The notes: generated from the letters alone by a model not told the origin. 64,000 nt of DNA from CAYZJR01 sp964503045 (GCA_964503045.1 CAZCZI010000026.1:22903-86902), one strand, 5' to 3'. Positions 8,701 to 17,185 are shown, numbered from the stretch's first letter. Program-made: numbers and translations.

Positions 8701-9885
8701 ATCACCGCCGGTGCCCCCATTTACGGTCGCATTTGCGTTGAGCGTCAACTTATTCGCCGTGACCACAAGTCCATCGATGCTATTAGTTTGACCCTGAAAA
8801 GTCAGGTCAATTCTGTGGTTCAAAGATCCGCGCGCATTGAGCGCGAGATCGCCACCAGCGAGTGCTAGCGGGTAGCCTGACAACAAGACTTGGGTGTTGG
8901 ACGTTCCATTGGCAGACACCGTCAGAGGCGAGCCAGAAGCGCCATTGAGAGTCACTGGCGAGGGGTTTGCTACACCAAACGGATAAGTGACTGTCCAAAC
9001 GAGATCAGCGGGTACAAAGTTGTCTTCTACAAAGACGCTAAACCTCGGCAGAATGTACACGAAGGAGCCGGCAGTGCCACTGCCTCCGCCATTGGCTCGA
9101 ATTTGCAGCCCATTGGCACCCGTAAACGAGACAGTTGACGCACCGATGTTAACGAAGTGGCTGAGTCCTGCAGCTCCGTTGTCGGTTGCGCTAATAACCG
9201 TGCCATCCTGTGTCGAAACCTCAGTGCCCATCAGAATGATCGCGCCGGCGCCGTTGTTTCCAGTTCCGTCAGCCGACAGAGTTCCTGTCGGGAGACTGAC
9301 CGTGCCATCGACCCCATCGAAGATTAAGGCACCGGCCTTAGAGGCCGTTGCCTTGGCAGATACAGCGGTTACTGAAGACAGAGTGACACCGCCACGGTTT
9401 CGGATCTTGATACCGCCTTTAATGGCAAAGACATCGGTACCCCCGCCATTAACGGTATTGACGTTGATGGTGCCGGCAACACCATTCGAGCTCGCCGAGC
9501 CAATGACGAAGGGCGCACCCGATTGAACCGTATTGGCGTCGATGTCTACGGCCCCTGCTTGCGACGACGGAGCAGCCGAGTTATCGACAATGACAGACCC
9601 GCCAACCGAGATTGGCCCAGTAGCTCGCAAAACGACGTTGCCGTGCTGCGTAGATGTGATGTTGCCCGTGACGGTAATTTTGCCGTTGAGGACCTGGATG
9701 CTGATGTAGTCCCGAGCAGTGATGTCGCCGTTGACGACACAGTCGCCATTGATGGCAATTGCAACCGGACCATTGGGTTCATTGATTGAACCCATGTTGC
9801 ATTGCCCCTGGGCTTGTGCCTGTCCAGCTGTGAGCAGGAGGCCCAACGTGATCAGTATTGCGCTCAGTATTTTGACTTTAGCCAT
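5752..9885 (-). CDS. giant exported beta-helix protein with C-terminal zinc-metallopeptidase-like domain
   Basis: A 1377-residue protein. A signal peptide (1-26, ending QAQAQ) is followed by about 1,080 residues of Gly/Ser/Thr/Ala-rich repeats with a recurring GGxIxI/GGxVxI pattern. This is typical of right-handed beta-helix adhesins such as filamentous-haemagglutinin-like proteins. The last 230 residues differ: HELGH with H1245, E1246 and H1249, followed by AYD. 84 residues later a second acidic helix RQELHAQSFAYAV places E1333 as a possible third zinc ligand. HExxH-A-x-D followed by a downstream E-x-x-A-x-x-F helix resembles the anthrax lethal factor type fold (ATLF/M34), with a longer spacer. 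I saw no LPxTG motif or autotransporter barrel, so anchoring and export are unclear. The adhesin-like repeat call is strong; the peptidase call is moderate. Confidence 0.85.
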   Translation of the reverse strand: MAKVKILSAILITLGLLLTAGQAQAQGQCNMGSINEPNGPVAIAINGDCVVNGDITARDYISIQVLNGKITVTGNITSTQHGNVVLRATGPISVGGSVIVDNSAAPSSQAGAVDIDANTVQSGAPFVIGSASSNGVAGTINVNTVNGGGTDVFAIKGGIKIRNRGGVTLSSVTAVSAKATASKAGALIFDGVDGTVSLPTGTLSADGTGNNGAGAIILMGTEVSTQDGTVISATDNGAAGLSHFVNIGASTVSFTGANGLQIRANGGGSGTAGSFVYILPRFSVFVEDNFVPADLVWTVTYPFGVANPSPVTLNGASGSPLTVSANGTSNTQVLLSGYPLALAGGDLALNARGSLNHRIDLTFQGQTNSIDGLVVTANKLTLNANATVNGGTGGDIFVSMPRLVSSSPQQVLMTADGPNSASGAGGTIQFYPRGDVTLGASAGQFHLSAQGGLPGGNGGSIVVQNDFNTTNVASSSALQASARGGNGDGGSISAKSLFLNFNGTGLKVAADALGSGKGGRVAIDVPAGSITVGTGAGQVKLSAEADATAGADGGEVSINVGGSAMIASGQLSVASGASGGGGKIAVTAGGDLALTGSLKANAGLSGNGAGGQVLLSSGTLTLNGSQSGGGQSLSADGAGMGPGGLVSISIEGSFTPTTIAKQQQGAISLSADGGKNATGTFLGAGGTLQMTDLNAGFIIDGAALTVRSGSGQNAGSILVDAGQTLAVSGDLKAVGAGNGANGGTIRLTAQSDNPVVFSGTSTTNINSDGGSMGTTGSGGHIAISNTGTGNIEFQQKVILSAAAEGVSGGTAGKVSITTGGEIVFAASGNRIKTNGNGAAGVENIHLQAAGDIRTGIESGKIELLARGSVSGDRGGFIKLVSTGGDIAIDTAALNVKGGGPGTSAAEGDGGKVEAQAAVDLTVLGDFDASGRGQGSGGEVVLTAAGEATVSGKIDISGGCGGGDGGRLEVTSSSVGITTVNGDSGSNTCPVMGSNSPGLLMSGQGNGGSITINGAVPQGFLAGPLTSLSVDAHGPNGRGGVISIFNAGNPVDLSHLNQSTAAITARGGQNGEGGQIYIADVKKIPNPEHVLDPSKPEFIPLNVHQIIRVDAGASSGPSAFDGSITLNGVVCQQWKTGQNVWPKVYWNCNNPIQPSELDKVPVELASSPAFDNLRILFRDNKLVLSVFFGASDYNAFFGDNLTAKEGGVTFKSGQYIYSNPWESGSIGDPNTVVNYLPNQYKEVVAHELGHAYDISNGFVSLSAAFSNALQADIAAINAPGLTPCGAGNSPYVGIVDLNTGSTVCDGNAVRPIYTGLTNSQIALALDPVYATRQELHAQSFAYAVMTRLGLPKIARPMFDEIADKGYWANIVTFAAGEF

Positions 9886-10644
9886 TGTTTCTCTCCGCGC
9901 TCGAACAACTCGAGCCGCAAGATGATGTTGCTGTTTGACGAGACGATATTGCTATCGCCCGCCGCTTGTTGTGGTGCATGTGCTCTCCTTTGTGGAGTGG
10001 TTTGGGTTTGTCGATCTATCACTTCTGGTCGCCAACACTTTGCACGTTGCACCGAGAGCAGCACCGTCCAGAAGCTACACGCACGAAAGGTGCTTGGATG
10101 CTTTCTCGGTTCTTTCGCTAAGGTGTTGGCGTGTTGACTGCTTGGTGCGTTTTTTTGGCTCTGGAAGCAATGAAATCGACTAGCACAGCTTACCGCCCCC
10201 CCCCTTGTCAACCCCCAAAACAGGCGGGTATTCGCGGTTTACAATTGAGACCAGCACCGAACACCAAGCACTTCCAATGGCGACAACGCGATTCGGATAT
10301 ATGAGCACGGGCTCAGCTTTACATCGGCATTGAATCTTATCGAGGATTTTCGCAAATTCGGTTAGCGCGGTTCGCAGAATGGTCTTATGCTACGCCCGCA
10401 CCGCGATTACTGTCGTTCCTTGGTCGCATGTGCGAAGCTAGAAACGCAAAATCTTTATTTTTACAACGTTGAAAATAAGAACTACAGATGGCTAGGGTTA
10501 CCAGGCAATTTCTTAGACCTTATCTCCTACACACGCAAGCGCGTAACCCAATTCAACAAACCAAATCACGCATTTTCTTAGTCAGCATCGCTGATTCAGA
10601 GAGTGTTTGGATTGGATTTGAACTGTGATTTCGAGAGGTTTACC
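9886..10644. other. intergenic region between divergent genes
   Basis: About 760 bases between the beta-helix protein gene and fumC, which diverge. It should contain both promoters, but I cannot point to a convincing -35/-10 pair. A run of 10 C lies near 10195-10204. No coding frame here has both a ribosome site and a protein-like product. Confidence 0.5.
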
Positions 10645-12147
10645 ATGAAAAAGCGAAGCACACGTGCAGGTTCTTCCTCGAAGAATCTCACGACTCGCAC
10701 TGTCTACGATTCCATGGGACCCATGGAAGTCCCTGCTGATGCCTACTTCGGCGCCAGCACTCAAAGGGCGGTTCTCAACTTTCCCATCTCGGATTTGCGC
10801 TTTCCGCGCACTTACATTCGCTCACTTGCACTGATCAAGCTTTACGCGGCGGAGGTCAACCTCCAGCTCGGGAAGCTCGATGCCACCATCGCCGGCGCAG
10901 TAAAGCAAGCAGCACGTGAAGTCGCAGATGGGAAGCTCGACGACAACTTCGTCGTCGACATTTTCCAGACCGGCTCCGGCACCTCTACCAACATGAACGC
11001 AAACGAGGTCATCGCCTCGCGAGCGCTCGAGCTGTTGGGCAAAGACAAGAGCGCCAGAGACCTCGTTCATCCAAACGATCACGTCAACATGGGGCAGTCC
11101 TCCAATGACGTGATCCCGACCGCGACTCACATTGCCGCCTTGGCGGAAATCGAGTCCAATCTTCTTCCTGCCTTGACCAAGCTCGCTCGCAGCTTGCGGC
11201 GCAAGGCTCACCAGTTTATGCCCGTGATCAAAACCGGCAGAACGCACCTGCAAGACGCCACACCAATCCGGCTTGGGCAGGAGTTCTCCGGATATGCAGG
11301 GCAAGTCGAACGCGCCATCGAGCACATCAAGGAAGCTCGTGTTCGGCTTTCGGAGGTGGCTCTGGGCGGAACCGCCGTGGGCACCGGCATCAATGCCGAT
11401 CCTCGCTTCTCAAAGCGAGTGCTCCGGCTGGTTGCCAAAGAACTGGGCATCAAGGCAAAGGAAACGACCAACCACTTCCAGGCACAGAGCACCATCGATG
11501 GTATCGTGTATACGAGCGGCGTTCTCAAGCTCCTGGCGGTCTCTCTCATGAAGATCGCCAACGACATTCGCTGGCTCGGCTGCGGACCACGCGCTGGTTT
11601 CGCCGAATTGGCGCTGCCTGAAGTGCAGCCCGGAAGCTCGATTATGCCGGGCAAGGTCAACCCGGTAATTGCCGAATCGCTGACGATGGTGTGCGCGCAG
11701 GTCATCGGAAATGATGCTGCCATCACCATCGCCGGACAGTCAGGCAACTTCGAACTCAACGTCATGCAGCCCGTTGCCGCGTACAACTTGCTGCAGTCAA
11801 TCTCCATTCTCGCCACCTCTGCGGACAACTTCCGCACCGCGTGCGTGGATGGACTTGCCGCCACCGATCGCGGTCCCGAGCTGGTTCGTACCGGACTGGC
11901 TCTGGCTACTGCGTTGGTGCCTGCAGTCGGTTATGACACGGCAGCCAAAATCGCTCACGATGCCGCCGAAAGCGGTGAAGACGTGAAGACTGTTGCCCTT
12001 CGCCTGACCAAGCTGACTGACGTCGAGCTGGACAAACTGCTCGACCCCGCGAAGATGGTCGGCGATCAAACAAGCGAGCCGCGTTTCGTCACGAAGCGCC
12101 GGGACCGCACCACCGGAAGACGCACCGCCAAACGGTCGTCTCGTTAA
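10645..12147 (+). CDS. fumC: class II fumarate hydratase
   Basis: A 500-residue enzyme of the fumarase/aspartase superfamily that reversibly hydrates fumarate to L-malate in the citric acid cycle. Visible motifs are TGSGTSTNMNANEV, HVNMGQSSNDVIPTA, TGRTHLQDATP, and the superfamily signature GSSIMPGKVNP at residues 330-340. The start at 10645 follows GAGAGGTTTACC; a frame opening at 10603 would add 14 residues without a ribosome site. The C-terminus has an unusual basic tail (KRRDRTTGRRTAKRSSR) beyond the usual end of the family. TGSGTSTNMN is shared with aspartase, so aspartate ammonia-lyase is the only real alternative; the overall layout favours FumC. Confidence 0.92.
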   Translation: MKKRSTRAGSSSKNLTTRTVYDSMGPMEVPADAYFGASTQRAVLNFPISDLRFPRTYIRSLALIKLYAAEVNLQLGKLDATIAGAVKQAAREVADGKLDDNFVVDIFQTGSGTSTNMNANEVIASRALELLGKDKSARDLVHPNDHVNMGQSSNDVIPTATHIAALAEIESNLLPALTKLARSLRRKAHQFMPVIKTGRTHLQDATPIRLGQEFSGYAGQVERAIEHIKEARVRLSEVALGGTAVGTGINADPRFSKRVLRLVAKELGIKAKETTNHFQAQSTIDGIVYTSGVLKLLAVSLMKIANDIRWLGCGPRAGFAELALPEVQPGSSIMPGKVNPVIAESLTMVCAQVIGNDAAITIAGQSGNFELNVMQPVAAYNLLQSISILATSADNFRTACVDGLAATDRGPELVRTGLALATALVPAVGYDTAAKIAHDAAESGEDVKTVALRLTKLTDVELDKLLDPAKMVGDQTSEPRFVTKRRDRTTGRRTAKRSSR

Positions 12148-12220
12148 TCCCCCCTTCTTCCTTTGGATGAGGAGCGGTCTGGCTGCTCCTCAACCACTTA
12201 AACACAAAGGAGACATACTC

Positions 12221-12652
12221 ATGTCCCTCAAAAAGTTGGGCCTCGCAGCCCTGGCTCTTGTTGTTGCTGTCGGCGGTTTTCTGTACTACCAGGACGTCCA
12301 GTTTCGCAAGGAACACGGCCGCGTTCACACCATCTCGATTCTCGACTGGGAAAACGAAGTAGACCAGGTGTCGAAAGACAAGCCTGTGATCGTCTACTTC
12401 CGCCAGGCGCCCGATGATGCGCAGCGCAAGGTCGTGGACGAGCTGGCCTGGGACACTGCTGGCGACGTCAAAGTCGTCGTCGTGGATTGCGATCAGCTGG
12501 GCAACCTGCTGTTCGCCACCGCCGCCGGTGTCACCAAGTACCCCACTTTCGTCGTGGACTACCACGGCAAGGAAATCGCTGCTTCTCCGACGCCTCCCAG
12601 CGTCGCCTCGGAGAAGGAGCTTTTGGCGTTGATCGCCCAGGCGAAGAAGTAA
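12221..12652 (+). CDS. membrane-anchored thioredoxin-fold protein lacking CxxC
   Basis: A 143-residue protein starting at the ATG at 12221 after AAAGGAGACATACTC. An N-terminal membrane segment (4-22) is followed by a thioredoxin-like core: strand PVIVYFR, strand VKVVVVDCDQ, then a cis-Pro-like loop (TKYPTFVVDYHGKEIA). The usual redox CxxC after the first strand is replaced by RQAPDDA, so it probably lacks disulphide oxidoreductase activity and may act as a chaperone or binding module. It lies 73 bases after fumC in the same direction and is followed by a strong hairpin, so co-transcription is possible. Confidence 0.75.
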   Translation: MSLKKLGLAALALVVAVGGFLYYQDVQFRKEHGRVHTISILDWENEVDQVSKDKPVIVYFRQAPDDAQRKVVDELAWDTAGDVKVVVVDCDQLGNLLFATAAGVTKYPTFVVDYHGKEIAASPTPPSVASEKELLALIAQAKK

Positions 12653-12693
12653 GCTTTCTGCGCGTAGCCTCGTAGGCAAAGCGTAGTCAGCGA

Positions 12694-12731
12694 AGCAATC
12701 ATGGAGGAGCATCACTCCTCCATGATTTGCT
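12694..12731 (+). terminator. strong hairpin terminator
   Basis: AATCATGGAGGAG and CTCCTCCATGATT pair perfectly over 13 bases, with further pairing of flanking AGCA/TGCT, and TTT follows. It lies 42 bases after the stop of the thioredoxin-fold gene and ends the fumC-side transcription unit. Confidence 0.75.
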
Positions 12732-12762
12732 TTAAGAACGGCCATCACTATAGCACCTAGTA

Positions 12763-14904
12763 TTGCCCATTGTCCCTACATTGTCACAGGCGCAAACCTA
12801 CACTGGAGGCACTTACCAGGGTTTTTCAAAAATGGGCGATTCACCCTACGCAGCCAAAGTGTCGGATAAGACCTATACAGGTCTGGATCAATGCGTCATC
12901 GACGACAATCAAAGCTTTGTACCTCCGGCTGATGGTAAATCGCAATCAATTAAGGGTGAGGGTCGGACTGAAGACAATGGCAAAGCACTTACAACTCAGG
13001 GCATACTGCCTGACTTGACCCTTTCGGGTGACGAACTGACATGCAGGCCCGATGCTTCCAAATCCGAAAGCGCAGGCGACCAAACAGCGACAAAACCCTC
13101 TAATGAGGCATCTCCTCCTCGCTCGGCCGCAGATGTTCTGAATGATCCAAACTCGTCTCAAGAAGAAAAGCTAGGCAAAATCATCGAGCTAAGTCTTCTA
13201 GGAGACACGAAGTTTGTCGATGCCAACGGTCGTACATACGACATAGTCATCGAGTCAAAAGGAAAGAACAAGACACTCGTAAGTCTGCACACGAAAGATG
13301 AAGACGGCGATTCTCACGTAGTTTTGCGTGCCGGAATCGATGGCAAAGGTCGATTGATTCATCAACATGATGATCAAGGAAATGAAGTTTCATACACCGG
13401 AACTTGGGCCTCCAAACATCTCAAAGACAGTCCGCTAGTTCATGGTCCAGAAAAGTCAGCTGACACTTCTACTAAAGAAAAAACAGTTACCAAAGAAGCG
13501 TCTCAACCCAAAGATGCCACGGGCGAGAGAAGAGACGTTCAAAATCCGGCAGACAAGCCTGCGCCGACTACATCACAAGAGTTGCTCAAAGCACATCCCG
13601 AACTGAAGCCGCTGTCTGCAAGTGAAGAAAAAATTCTGAAAAACGACGCTAGTGCTCTCGACAAAAAACAAACTCACGACACGCAAGAGTTAGAAACGAA
13701 ACGCAATAAGCTATATGCCGACAGTGGCACTCTGACAGCAGATCTGATGTCCGTCGGAGTCAAAGACTACGCCAATCAGAAGGACCTGATTGCGCAATTG
13801 AAAACAGTTCAGCCCAAAGAAAAGGCCGTCGAACTGGCACAGAGAATCGATTCTCTCACAAAAGACAACAACGAATTCGTGAAGCTCGAAGCACAGGTAG
13901 GACGCCAGGCCACCAGACTCAAAGAAACTCAAGACAAGCTGGCGTTCAACGAAGGATTGGCTGCAATTGATAAATTGCCTCAAGCAAAGCGCGAAGAAAT
14001 CTACAAAGACTTCAACACCATACTAGATACCAATGACAAAAGCCAAACCATGGGATTAACCCAGAAAGAGCGCCTCGAGCTAGTTCACAATTTAGCGTCC
14101 CAAATCGCGCACCCTGAATACATCAAACAAGGCGCGAAGAATACCTGCGCAATTTCGTCGACTGAATATGTCATGGCTAAAAACCATCCGGAGACTTACG
14201 CCAAGACCGTCACCGAGCTAGCCACTCACGGAAAGATTCAAGGCACCACCATTAGTACCGATGCCATTCATAAAGATGACGGAGACCATACACGGTCTTT
14301 GGCAAGCAAAGTATTTCAAACAGGCGTTGCCAGCGTTTGGGCGGCAGAGCATGGCGGCAGCTATGAAAATCACAATCCCAAGAATGCTCCGGCAGTCACC
14401 GACGGCACTAAGCCAAGACCCGAAGATGACTCGGGCGAGCGCTTCATCAAGGACGGGAAAGTGCGCGATTTTCCAGGAGTTAACAACAGCGACCAAGTAA
14501 AACTGATTAACAAACTCACTGGCGAAAATTACCAGACCGAAAAACTCTATGCCACAAGTCCCGACCTGCTTCAAAAGCAGCTAGAAGCAGAAGCAAAAAA
14601 TTATGGTTTTCCAATCAAAGTCGGTTTCAGTTGGAGCGACGGAAACGGCTTGCAAGCACACGAAGTGACAATCGTTGGTATCGACACCTCTTCCAGTCCG
14701 GCCAAGGTCCTGTATGAAGACACTGCAAAAGGTCGAGGCAAGCCGCAAGAGTTAGACATGAAGAAGTTCTACAACCTGGCAGTCGAAGGTCCGTTTACAC
14801 AAAAGTTTGGTGACCAGAGCCTGATGATCATCGGTGCTGCCGGTCCGAATGGTGAAAGAGCCGAGCCGTACGTTCAAGTCATTCACAAAGCAAAACAGAA
14901 CTAA
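12763..14904 (+). CDS. large hydrophilic protein with candidate cysteine-protease-like C-terminal domain
   Basis: A 713-residue frame from a TTG at 12763. An ATG at 12832 (M24) is an alternative; neither has a convincing ribosome site. Residues 1-290 are polar, low-complexity and Lys/Ser/Asp-rich. Residues 290-450 are coiled-coil-like (ELETKRNKLYADSGTL region). Residues 455-713 form a folded domain with NTCAISSTEYVMAKNHP (C462) and HEVTIVGIDTSSSPAK (H633), followed by VLYEDTAKG. A Cys on a helix start and a His on a beta strand in this order fit papain-like or C39-like peptidase folds. This is inference from motif order only. The AT-rich codon use differs from fumC. There is no signal peptide. 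Similar long proteins with a short functional C-terminal domain are often secreted effectors or toxins. Confidence 0.7.
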   Translation: MPIVPTLSQAQTYTGGTYQGFSKMGDSPYAAKVSDKTYTGLDQCVIDDNQSFVPPADGKSQSIKGEGRTEDNGKALTTQGILPDLTLSGDELTCRPDASKSESAGDQTATKPSNEASPPRSAADVLNDPNSSQEEKLGKIIELSLLGDTKFVDANGRTYDIVIESKGKNKTLVSLHTKDEDGDSHVVLRAGIDGKGRLIHQHDDQGNEVSYTGTWASKHLKDSPLVHGPEKSADTSTKEKTVTKEASQPKDATGERRDVQNPADKPAPTTSQELLKAHPELKPLSASEEKILKNDASALDKKQTHDTQELETKRNKLYADSGTLTADLMSVGVKDYANQKDLIAQLKTVQPKEKAVELAQRIDSLTKDNNEFVKLEAQVGRQATRLKETQDKLAFNEGLAAIDKLPQAKREEIYKDFNTILDTNDKSQTMGLTQKERLELVHNLASQIAHPEYIKQGAKNTCAISSTEYVMAKNHPETYAKTVTELATHGKIQGTTISTDAIHKDDGDHTRSLASKVFQTGVASVWAAEHGGSYENHNPKNAPAVTDGTKPRPEDDSGERFIKDGKVRDFPGVNNSDQVKLINKLTGENYQTEKLYATSPDLLQKQLEAEAKNYGFPIKVGFSWSDGNGLQAHEVTIVGIDTSSSPAKVLYEDTAKGRGKPQELDMKKFYNLAVEGPFTQKFGDQSLMIIGAAGPNGERAEPYVQVIHKAKQN

Positions 14905-15168
14905 TAACTGAAACGGAACTAATATCTGAAACGGCACAATCAGCCTCTTTTGCAATAAGACAGTGGCCTATAACCCACCGGCGTTTTTCGAAACCACCGC
15001 CAGCCGCGCCAGCGTGAGAGCTGATGCGTAAAGGAAAGTGACAAGATTGGCACCAGAGCTATCACATCTGCGCAAGCATGTCGAAAACACGTCACACGGT
15101 ACCGGTTGGAACTTCGCCTCACCGAATTAGCAACAGTTCACTTCGGATATTGACGATAAACAGGTTAA

Positions 15169-15387
15169 AAAGAGATTGACCCTTCTTTTTCCCTGTCAAA
15201 CACGCCAACCTCCGAAACCCAGATAGCATCACGCTTCTGCGATAAGAACTCTGCATGTTCGCATGCACAATGTGCAACGTCCAAGGACTGTGGTCCATGT
15301 GCGATGCATGTTGAAGGCGGGATTGGAGCGAAGAGGAAGAACGAAGCCGAAGTGAAATGGGTCACTTCGGTACCGAAAACGCAGTAA
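15169..15387 (+). pseudogene. start-less Cys-containing coding-like frame in the 14905-15410 gap
   Basis: A 72-codon open frame with a protein-like translation and five Cys (RFCDKNSACSHAQCATSKDC then GPC), ending 23 bases before the next gene's ATG. No ATG or GTG occurs until 15304, which would leave only 27 residues. It may be a decayed gene, or start at the ATT after AAAAAGAG. An antisense GTG frame (15165-15365) covers the same bases without a ribosome site. The rest of 14905-15168 shows nothing I can support. Confidence 0.3.
15347..15370 (+). promoter_or_regulatory. hairpin upstream of small gene
   Basis: CCGAAGTGA and TCACTTCGG pair perfectly around a 6-base loop, 40 bases before the ATG at 15411. 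It could be a terminator of an upstream transcript or a 5' leader structure. No T tract follows. Confidence 0.35.
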
Positions 15388-15410
15388 TTGAATCAGTTAG
15401 GTAAACCACC

Positions 15411-15677
15411 ATGAGCAACATCCCCACCAAAGGCGACCTCGACCGCGAACGCCGTGAAGCCGAAGAGGCGCGCCGCGCCGCCAACGTCCCCAACGAAGTG
15501 AAGTCGTTCACCGACCAGATCGTCGCCGCCATGCGCAAGCGCGAGACCTTCATTCAGGTTGCGACCATGATGCCGTCGGCCGAAGCGCAGCGTCAGCTCA
15601 CGGAGAACTTCCGCGCTCAGGGCTGGGAGCTCTCGTTCCATCCCGCCCGCACGGGTGGCTCGATCAGCTGGAAGTAA
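15411..15677 (+). CDS. small charged protein, unknown
   Basis: An 88-residue protein: a charged helical N-terminal half (DLDRERREAEEARRAANVP) followed by a compact part (EVKSFTDQIVAAMRKRET) and a C-terminus reading RAQGWELSFHPARTGG. The codons are GC-rich and regular, like the highly expressed genes here. AGGT lies about 10 bases before the ATG. No family is recognised. It is monocistronic, with a hairpin (15818-15844) downstream. Confidence 0.7.
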   Translation: MSNIPTKGDLDRERREAEEARRAANVPNEVKSFTDQIVAAMRKRETFIQVATMMPSAEAQRQLTENFRAQGWELSFHPARTGGSISWK

Positions 15678-15817
15678 TTCCGGCAACCTCGATCATGTGA
15701 CTCGTCGACAATTCTGACAGTAGGTAGCTGACTTCGGTCTAGCCATCGCCTGTTTTAGTTGACTTCGAGTCGCAATCTCCATACATCCGCGGTGCCTTCG
15801 GATGTTGTCGACAAAAC

Positions 15818-15844
15818 GGAAAGCCTGTGGCCGCCAGGCTTTCC
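15818..15844 (+). terminator. hairpin
   Basis: GGAAAGCCTG and CAGGCTTTCC form a perfect 10-base stem with a 7-base loop, 140 bases after the stop of the 88-residue gene. It is a candidate terminator, although the T tract is poor. Confidence 0.5.
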
Positions 15845-15950
15845 TCCTCCACACTTTTGGATTTTGGCTTTAAAGATGCATTTACTATATTAATAAGTTG
15901 AATAACCACGCACCACCACCGATCTGCTGGTGATCACGCGCCGCATGTCC

Positions 15951-16004
15951 ACCACATACGATGCAAGGTCACCATATGCGATGCAAGGTCACCACATGCG
16001 ATGG
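15951..16004. repeat. 20-base tandem repeat in a palindrome-rich gap
   Basis: The unit ACCACATACGATGCAAGGTC is repeated at 15971-15990 with two changes and partially at 15991-16004. On either side are GATCACGCGCCGC (15932-15944) and an imperfect inverse GCGCTGCGTGATC (16010-16022). A further GATCACG at 16033 adds to the pattern. The gap 15678-16155 has no coding pattern. Confidence 0.55.
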
Positions 16005-16155
16005 CCACGCGCTGCGTGATCACGCGGCGCGAGATCACGAAATGCGTGTCGCCCCGTTTCGGCGTGATGGGTTTTTTTGAAATTTCTACTGTATTGATTA
16101 GTACTACGCATCGACGACGAAACGAGCAAAAGCCTCTTCAGCCCGCAATTTTTGA

Positions 16156-16932
16156 CTATTGTTTGGGACCTTCGAAATGCGGACGCCCGTGAAACGAGCC
16201 TCCAAAATCAGCCGTTGCAATGATCGTGTTCAAAACCTTGCGCACTCGAGACAACGGAGAGTTCGGAAAGTCTTTGTCATACTCTTCCTGCTCGCCTCGA
16301 TTCATCATGAAATCGGAGGAAATCTTGTTGTCGTAAGGGTCTTGCTGCCACCCCTCCATGGCGTGACCATCGGAAGTCGCCATTCTGACTCTTCCTTGCT
16401 CGATCAGTTTTGTCAGCATCACCGCTTCTCGCCGCCCGGTTTCCTCACTGTCAGGGCATGCCACGGTAATCACATAGCTCGAACCCTTGAACGGAAAGAC
16501 TAATGTGCCTTCGTAGATAATCGCCGGCTTAAGCGGCTCATTGCTCTTCACCTTCGGAGGGCGGCGTGGGAAGCTGCGTCGCTTGGTAATGATTTTGATG
16601 TACTTCAGGTTATTGGTTAAGGCGACATCGGCACAGATCAAGGCGCCGTTGACGCGCATGATGCTTCCTCGATAAAACTCGCGAACGCGCGGCACTTCGT
16701 CGAGTGTGCACGGAATCTCAGGTGTAGTCTGAAATGAAATGCATGAGAGTTCGTCTTGATCCTTCTTGAACACAACCTGCTTGTCCGTGCGTCTGACTTC
16801 GGTCCACCCCTGGTGGTCGAACACAACGTCATGCATCGGATCACCGCTTGAAACCCCCGATGAGCAAGCCGACAAGCCCAAGAGTGCACAGCCAAAAATT
16901 AGTGTGTGTTTTAGCGAAACCATGAGTCCCAT
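16156..16932 (-). CDS. lipoprotein, unknown function
   Basis: A 258-residue protein with an N-terminal hydrophobic segment ending in the lipobox LSAC (C23), so it should be lipid-anchored after signal peptidase II cleavage. The mature part is mixed alpha/beta, has four more cysteines, and includes a basic Pro-rich loop (RRSFPRRPPKVK). The ATG at 16932 and the in-frame ATG at 16923 are both possible; the second follows GGGACTC closely. There is no recognised domain. The gene stands alone on the minus strand. Confidence 0.75.
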   Translation of the reverse strand: MGLMVSLKHTLIFGCALLGLSACSSGVSSGDPMHDVVFDHQGWTEVRRTDKQVVFKKDQDELSCISFQTTPEIPCTLDEVPRVREFYRGSIMRVNGALICADVALTNNLKYIKIITKRRSFPRRPPKVKSNEPLKPAIIYEGTLVFPFKGSSYVITVACPDSEETGRREAVMLTKLIEQGRVRMATSDGHAMEGWQQDPYDNKISSDFMMNRGEQEEYDKDFPNSPLSRVRKVLNTIIATADFGGSFHGRPHFEGPKQ

Positions 16933-17050
16933 TCAGTCCGACGAATCTATGCACGTTCCAGAGATAACATACCCTCATTTAAGCAACTTGTCTCTTGCAA
17001 ACAGGACTCTGTCTATGTCTTATAAACATTTTGGAATATTTGGAGGAACG

Positions 17051-17185
17051 ATGGAAGTCTATCGCAATCGCCAAAGGCGCCGAACCTTGGAGCCAGCACC
17101 ATCTGTGATTGCACAAAAATACACCGAATATGGTATCGAATCCTGTTTCACTGTTCCCTCCAAAAACTCTCTGGGCGCTCCCTAA
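17051..17185 (+). CDS. small basic protein, 44 residues
   Basis: The ATG at 17051 follows TTTGGAGGAACG, one of the best ribosome sites in this region. The product begins MEVYRNRQRRRTLEPAP, then has a short segment with one Cys (GIESCFTVPS). The strong ribosome site is the main support; no family is recognised. Confidence 0.5.
   Translation: MEVYRNRQRRRTLEPAPSVIAQKYTEYGIESCFTVPSKNSLGAP

Noticed and set aside
10195..10204. Run of ten C in the fumC upstream region
   Set aside because: Single homopolymer without a gene that it could phase-vary; noted as sequence context only.
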